Shown here: in pieces, positions 60,546 to 64,000 of the stretch | Position numbering within the stretch: the first letter of the stretch is position 1 | How the letters are laid out: the number at the start of each line of letters is the position of its first letter | NCBI RefSeq assembly: GCF_014650695.1 | Contig: NZ_BMVL01000006.1 | Location: 372,001 to 436,000 of the forward strand | Origin: Streptomyces avidinii | GTDB taxonomy: Bacteria > Actinomycetota > Actinomycetes > Streptomycetales > Streptomycetaceae | DNA length: 64,000 nt | Reading direction: 5' to 3' | Program-made: the position numbers and the translations under genes | The notes under the pieces: model-generated | What the model was told of the DNA's origin: nothing | The model's input: the letters and a program-made list of their open reading frames with translations, nothing else | The model's database searches: none

Positions 60546-63047
60546 ATTGCGGTCAAGCACGACCACGTCGTCGCCCATGCCGATGACGAGGCCTTGGCCG
60601 ACGGCGGTCATGCACTGGGCCCGCGTCGGCAGCGCGACCTTCTCCCGGAGCCGGGCCGGCGCGAGATCCCAGACGTGGACCGTACCGCTGCCGTCCAAGG
60701 TGATGGCGTCCGTACGGTCGTCCCGCGGGGTGCAGGCCACCGCGAGAACTCCTGACGGGTGTCCCGCAAGGGTGGACCGCAGGGTGCCGTCCGTCAGGTC
60801 CCACACTTGTACTGCGGTGTCGTTCCCGCCCACGGTCAGCGCGTGGGGACGGCCCTCCAGGACGGTGCCGGCGAGTGCCCGTATCCAGTGGTGCCCCGTG
60901 TGGACGGTGGCGGTGACACGTCGGCCCTTCTCCGTGAGCCTCCACAGCCGCAGTGCAGCGTCATCGCTGCCCGTGAGGAGGTGGGGGTGGCCGTCGACGG
61001 TGACGGGCTCCATGGCCCGCACCGCCGAGCGGGTGCGGTCGCTGTGGAGCGGATGCTCCACGTCTTCGTCCAGATCCCACACGCGTATGGTGCGGTCCTG
61101 GTCGGAGGTGACCACGTAGGGACGGCCGTTGACATCCGCCCACGCCACGGTCTCCAACCGGCGGTCGGGTCCGGGAAGGTCCCGAAGCCCGGTCCCTGCG
61201 GCGAGGTCCCAGACCCGGGCGACGCCGCAGCAGCCTCCGACGGCAGCGTAGGGGCTGTCGTGGACCGTTGTGCACGCCAGCGCCTCCACACGGTGCCCGT
61301 GGGGCAGGGTGCCTCGTTCCGTCCCATCGGCCAGGTCCCAGACCCGTATTGTGGTGTCGCCTCCGGTGACGACGTGCGGACGGCCGTCGATCTCCACGGC
61401 GTCCACGGCCTGCACGGTCCCGGTGTGGCCCTTGTGTCCCGCGGGCAGGGCGGCGTCACCCAGGTCCCATACGCGCGGGGGCGCGGAATGGCCGCCGCTC
61501 ACAGCGTACGGGCGCCCGTCGATCTCCGTGCCGGCCAGCGCGTCCACATAGCCGTGGTGTCCGGTCAGGACGGCGCGCTCCGTGTTCTCGGTCAGATCCC
61601 ACACATGCACCGTGCAGTCGCCGCCGGCGGTCAACGCGTGGGGGCGTCCGCCGAGGTCGAAGCAGCTCACGGCAGCTATCCACGAGGTGTGCCCGTCCAG
61701 CACCGCGCGCTGCGAGCCGTCGGTCAGGCACCAGACCCGTGCCGCGTGCTCCCCGCCGCTCCCGGTGATGGCGTGGGGGATGCCGTCGATCACCGTGCAG
61801 GCCACCGAGTAGACGGCCGACGTGTGACCGGTGAGCACGGCCCGCTCGACGCCGTCCTCCAGGTCCCACAGCCTCACCGTGTTGTCATAGCCCCCGGTCA
61901 CGGCCACGGGCCGGCCGGCGACCTCGGCGAACGCCACCGCTCGTACTTCCTCGGTGTGGCCGGGCATCCGCGCACGTTCCGACCCGTCGACCAGGTCCCA
62001 CAGCCGGACCAGGCAGTCCTCTCCGGCAGTGACGGCGTGCGGCCGGCCGTCGATCACCGTGCAGCCCACCGCGTATATCCAGCCCTTGTGACCTCCGAGG
62101 GCGAACCGCTCGGCCCCGGTATCCAGATCCCACACCCGTAGGCTGCCGGAGCAGGTTCCCGTGACGACATGGGGACGCCCGTCGATCTCGACGCAGTCCA
62201 GTGCGTAGACCCCGTCGTCCTCGGTGATGACAAGGCGTTCGGTTCCGTCGACCATGTCCCACACGCGGACGTTCGCGTCGTAGCAGCCGGTCACCGCGTG
62301 GGGACGCCCGTCGATGACGGTGCACGCGGCGGCGTCCACGCCCAGTCCCGTCTTGGTGAAGCGCAGCGCTGGATGAACCATCGTGCCGGTCGCCCAGCGC
62401 GGCCGCCACGGGCGGCCGCGAGACAGCTCCCGGGCGAGGCCGGTCTCACCGTGGCGCGCGGCGTCGACGGCGAGGATGTCCCGCCTTTCGGGCAGGCTCG
62501 CGGTGGCGTGGACGTGGACGGATGCCCGGTAAATACTCCGCCGCACCGTCCCCTGGGACGAGCCCGGGATGTTGAGCGCGCGGAGCAGCCCCTGCGGGGC
62601 CGCGTGCACCATGTACTCGGAGTCCTCGAGTATCTCGTCCAGGGCACCGGCCGCGGCGGCGTGGGCGGCGAGATGGTCGACGATGTACGGTGCGGCGGCC
62701 GGCCAGTCGCGGTGCCCGCTGTCCCCGTCAAGGGGCACCTCGGCCAGCAACGCGCTCGTGACCGCCCGTTGCGTCTGCCGCTCGCCCGGCCGAGCTCCCC
62801 GGGCACGCAACCGGTAGGCCACACCCTCCGGTGTCTGTGTCTCGACCAGGAGTTCGCCCGCCCGGTCCCGGAACACGCTCACGTCCTGAGCCGTCCACGG
62901 GTGACCCGACAGGGCACGTGCCAGGACCACCCACAGGGCAAGGGGCAGACCCGCGCCTTCGGCGAACTCCAACGGCCGCAACAGCGCGGCTTCGTCGTCG
63001 GAATCCGGCGTCGGCCCGACGGCCCTGTTGCCGTTCGCCATCGCCAC
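60540..63047 (-). CDS. WD40-repeat protein, probably the C-terminal part of a NACHT-type ATPase
   Basis: 835 residues. The first 200 are helical (AALLRPLEFAEGAGLPLALWVVLARAL, YIVDHLAAHAAAAGALDEILEDSEYMVHAAPQGLLRAL) and resemble the winged-helix and linker region that follows a NACHT/STAND ATPase. After residue 225 there are 13-14 WD40 repeats of the form IDGRPHxVTG..D..VRVWDL.DG.E...L.GH, enough for two seven-bladed propellers. No Walker motifs are present, so either the ATPase half has been lost or this is a stand-alone scaffold. A GAGGAG ribosome site precedes the ATG, which favours expression. Confidence 0.8.
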   Translation of the reverse strand: MAMANGNRAVGPTPDSDDEAALLRPLEFAEGAGLPLALWVVLARALSGHPWTAQDVSVFRDRAGELLVETQTPEGVAYRLRARGARPGERQTQRAVTSALLAEVPLDGDSGHRDWPAAAPYIVDHLAAHAAAAGALDEILEDSEYMVHAAPQGLLRALNIPGSSQGTVRRSIYRASVHVHATASLPERRDILAVDAARHGETGLARELSRGRPWRPRWATGTMVHPALRFTKTGLGVDAAACTVIDGRPHAVTGCYDANVRVWDMVDGTERLVITEDDGVYALDCVEIDGRPHVVTGTCSGSLRVWDLDTGAERFALGGHKGWIYAVGCTVIDGRPHAVTAGEDCLVRLWDLVDGSERARMPGHTEEVRAVAFAEVAGRPVAVTGGYDNTVRLWDLEDGVERAVLTGHTSAVYSVACTVIDGIPHAITGSGGEHAARVWCLTDGSQRAVLDGHTSWIAAVSCFDLGGRPHALTAGGDCTVHVWDLTENTERAVLTGHHGYVDALAGTEIDGRPYAVSGGHSAPPRVWDLGDAALPAGHKGHTGTVQAVDAVEIDGRPHVVTGGDTTIRVWDLADGTERGTLPHGHRVEALACTTVHDSPYAAVGGCCGVARVWDLAAGTGLRDLPGPDRRLETVAWADVNGRPYVVTSDQDRTIRVWDLDEDVEHPLHSDRTRSAVRAMEPVTVDGHPHLLTGSDDAALRLWRLTEKGRRVTATVHTGHHWIRALAGTVLEGRPHALTVGGNDTAVQVWDLTDGTLRSTLAGHPSGVLAVACTPRDDRTDAITLDGSGTVHVWDLAPARLREKVALPTRAQCMTAVGQGLVIGMGDDVVVLDRNR

Positions 63048-63423
63048 ACGCTCCTCGCAGCCCGTTCACGACCCCGTCCCTCCCCTTTGTGGGTGGGCGG
63101 GTCACCAACCTGGCCACGGATGCTACAGACAGCCTCTGACATTGATACGCGTAGGCGGGTTCCTGTGGTCGTGGCTCTGCCACTGACTGGCGCCCTGCTG
63201 GGCTGTCCTCGGGCTGTACCGTCCGGCTGCCGGGGCTCGTTCTCAAGCGTGCGTCCGCTGCCCGAGGTCAGGCCATGAGGGCCAGCAGCGGCCTGGGTCT
63301 CGCCCACGCGGTGATGGGTGGGACGGAGGTAGCGCTCACAAGCGGTCAGGCCCCTCGGTCCGGGTGACACGGCGACCGGCGGCAGCGGCCCCCCATCCGA
63401 CGCCTGATGGCCCGGGTGTGGTG
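63048..63423. other. intergenic stretch
   Basis: Upstream of the WD40 gene; should hold its promoter. I see no gene, repeat or clear hairpin in it. Confidence 0.5.
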
Positions 63424-63552
63424 ATGCGCCGGCTCGCGGGGCGCGCCACGCCGGAGATCGCCCGGCCCGGCGCGCTGCGCGAGGCGCTGCTCGGCGGTGG
63501 GATCGGTCTGGGCTTCATCCTCGTGTCCCTGCTGCTGATCTCGGCGTGCTGA
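63424..63552 (+). CDS. tiny membrane peptide or fragment
   Basis: 42 residues, MRRLAGRATPEIARPGALREALLGGGIGLGFILVSLLLISAC, with one transmembrane helix. It may be a fragment of a larger membrane protein, since hydrophobic frame shifts continue beyond its stop. Confidence 0.3.
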   Translation: MRRLAGRATPEIARPGALREALLGGGIGLGFILVSLLLISAC

Positions 63553-63729
63553 TCACCGTCCCGATGTTCGTCCTCGCCCGCCGGCGCGGTAACCCTGCTG
63601 CTGCCCCGGCGGCGGGTCCGGCACTGACACAGACCGACCGGAGGATACTGAAGTGACGTCCCGTCAGGCATCTTGGGGCCCCTCACAGCTCCGGGCGCCG
63701 CTCAACTGGTGGAGGGAAGAGGGCGCCTC

Positions 63730-63910
63730 CTTCGAGGACGGCGTCCTGGGGCCCTGGTGCTCGCGCTGCTCGCCTTCGCGCCGACCCTGTCGAACATCGG
63801 CGCGCAGATCGGCGATCTGCCCGAGCGGCCGGCGAGCGTGCTGGGCATCACGCTGACCCTGGCCCAGACCCTGCCGCTGGCGGCCCGGCGCCGGTGGCCC
63901 GCCGTCCGTC
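63730..63910 (+). pseudogene. membrane-domain fragment of a sensor kinase
   Basis: GVLGALVLALLAFAPTLSNIGAQIGDLPERPASVLGITLTLAQTLPLAARRRWPAVRL matches the N-terminal membrane domain of NarL-type sensor kinases in Streptomyces. The frame has to shift near 63750, and the kinase part is absent. Confidence 0.5.
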
Positions 63911-64000
63911 TCGTCGCTCCAGCCGTAGGCTGGATCGGTCAGGAAGTCGCAGAACTGCCACACCGAGCCCTGGTAGTTGCGCAGCGTCGAGCTGACACAG
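63904..64000 (-). pseudogene. tyrosine recombinase N-terminal scrap at the window edge
   Basis: On the minus strand from the edge: STLRNYQGSVWQFCDFLTDPAYGWS, the SAM-like core-binding domain opening of phage/plasmid-type tyrosine integrases. The frame leaves homology at about 63904. The upstream part, if any, lies outside the window. Confidence 0.5.

Overview
The window is very GC-rich DNA with almost gap-free, strongly GC3-biased reading frames. It looks like a Streptomyces (or close relative) chromosome arm. Supporting this are an SsgA-like sporulation protein, a dimodular NRPS with MbtH, a P450 with its ferredoxin, many secreted lipoproteins, and a telomere terminal-protein gene (tpg family) that is found only on linear Streptomyces-type replicons. 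No rRNA, tRNA or CRISPR array was recognised.

Layout. 0.2-7.2 kb: housekeeping and small genes (GNAT, PAS-SpoIIE phosphatase, nadE, a HEAT protein, two DUF4241 paralogues of which one is frameshifted, a lipoprotein). This part also holds an orphan fragment of a large protein whose full-length relative lies at 47.6-51.7 kb. 7.3-17.8 kb: a compact nonribosomal peptide locus, all on the minus strand: NRPS (C-A-T-C-A-nMT-T-TE), mbtH, then a CYP105-like P450 and a 3Fe-4S-type ferredoxin. 18-24.5 kb: ricin-B lectin, decayed SpoIIE phosphatase, SsgA-like protein, membrane protein, methyltransferase and an OmpR-type two-component system. 24.5-26.3 kb: an intact IS1634-like insertion sequence with a perfect 6-bp target duplication that falls on the stop codon of the next gene. 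26.3-29.1 kb: an envelope thiol-redox operon (thioredoxin-fold lipoprotein, TlpA, CcdA, and a DsbD-alpha-like lipoprotein). 29.4-37.7 kb: secreted or regulated single genes (CAP-domain protein, lipoproteins, PadR plus membrane protein, methyltransferase, dienelactone hydrolase).

From 37.7 kb to the right edge the window becomes a gene graveyard typical of a subtelomeric arm. It holds partial copies of a STAND-type NTPase, HNH nuclease, ISL3, IS630 and Tn3 transposases, a serine resolvase, LCAT-like esterases, a CHAT protease, a kelch/galactose-oxidase-like protein, a sensor kinase and a tyrosine integrase. They are joined end to end, often with single-base frameshifts. Intact genes sit between them: a FibIII-like secreted protein, a 1371-residue protein of unknown function, a toxin-antitoxin remnant, an FAD monooxygenase with a divergent WYL regulator sharing a palindromic operator, an NmrA-like protein and a 13-14-repeat WD40 protein. 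The tpg gene here carries an early amber codon.

The most coherent systems are the NRPS/P450 locus, whose product I cannot name, and the thiol-redox operon. A 17-bp motif in front of that operon recurs almost unchanged before the neighbouring CAP-domain gene and suggests a shared envelope-stress regulator.
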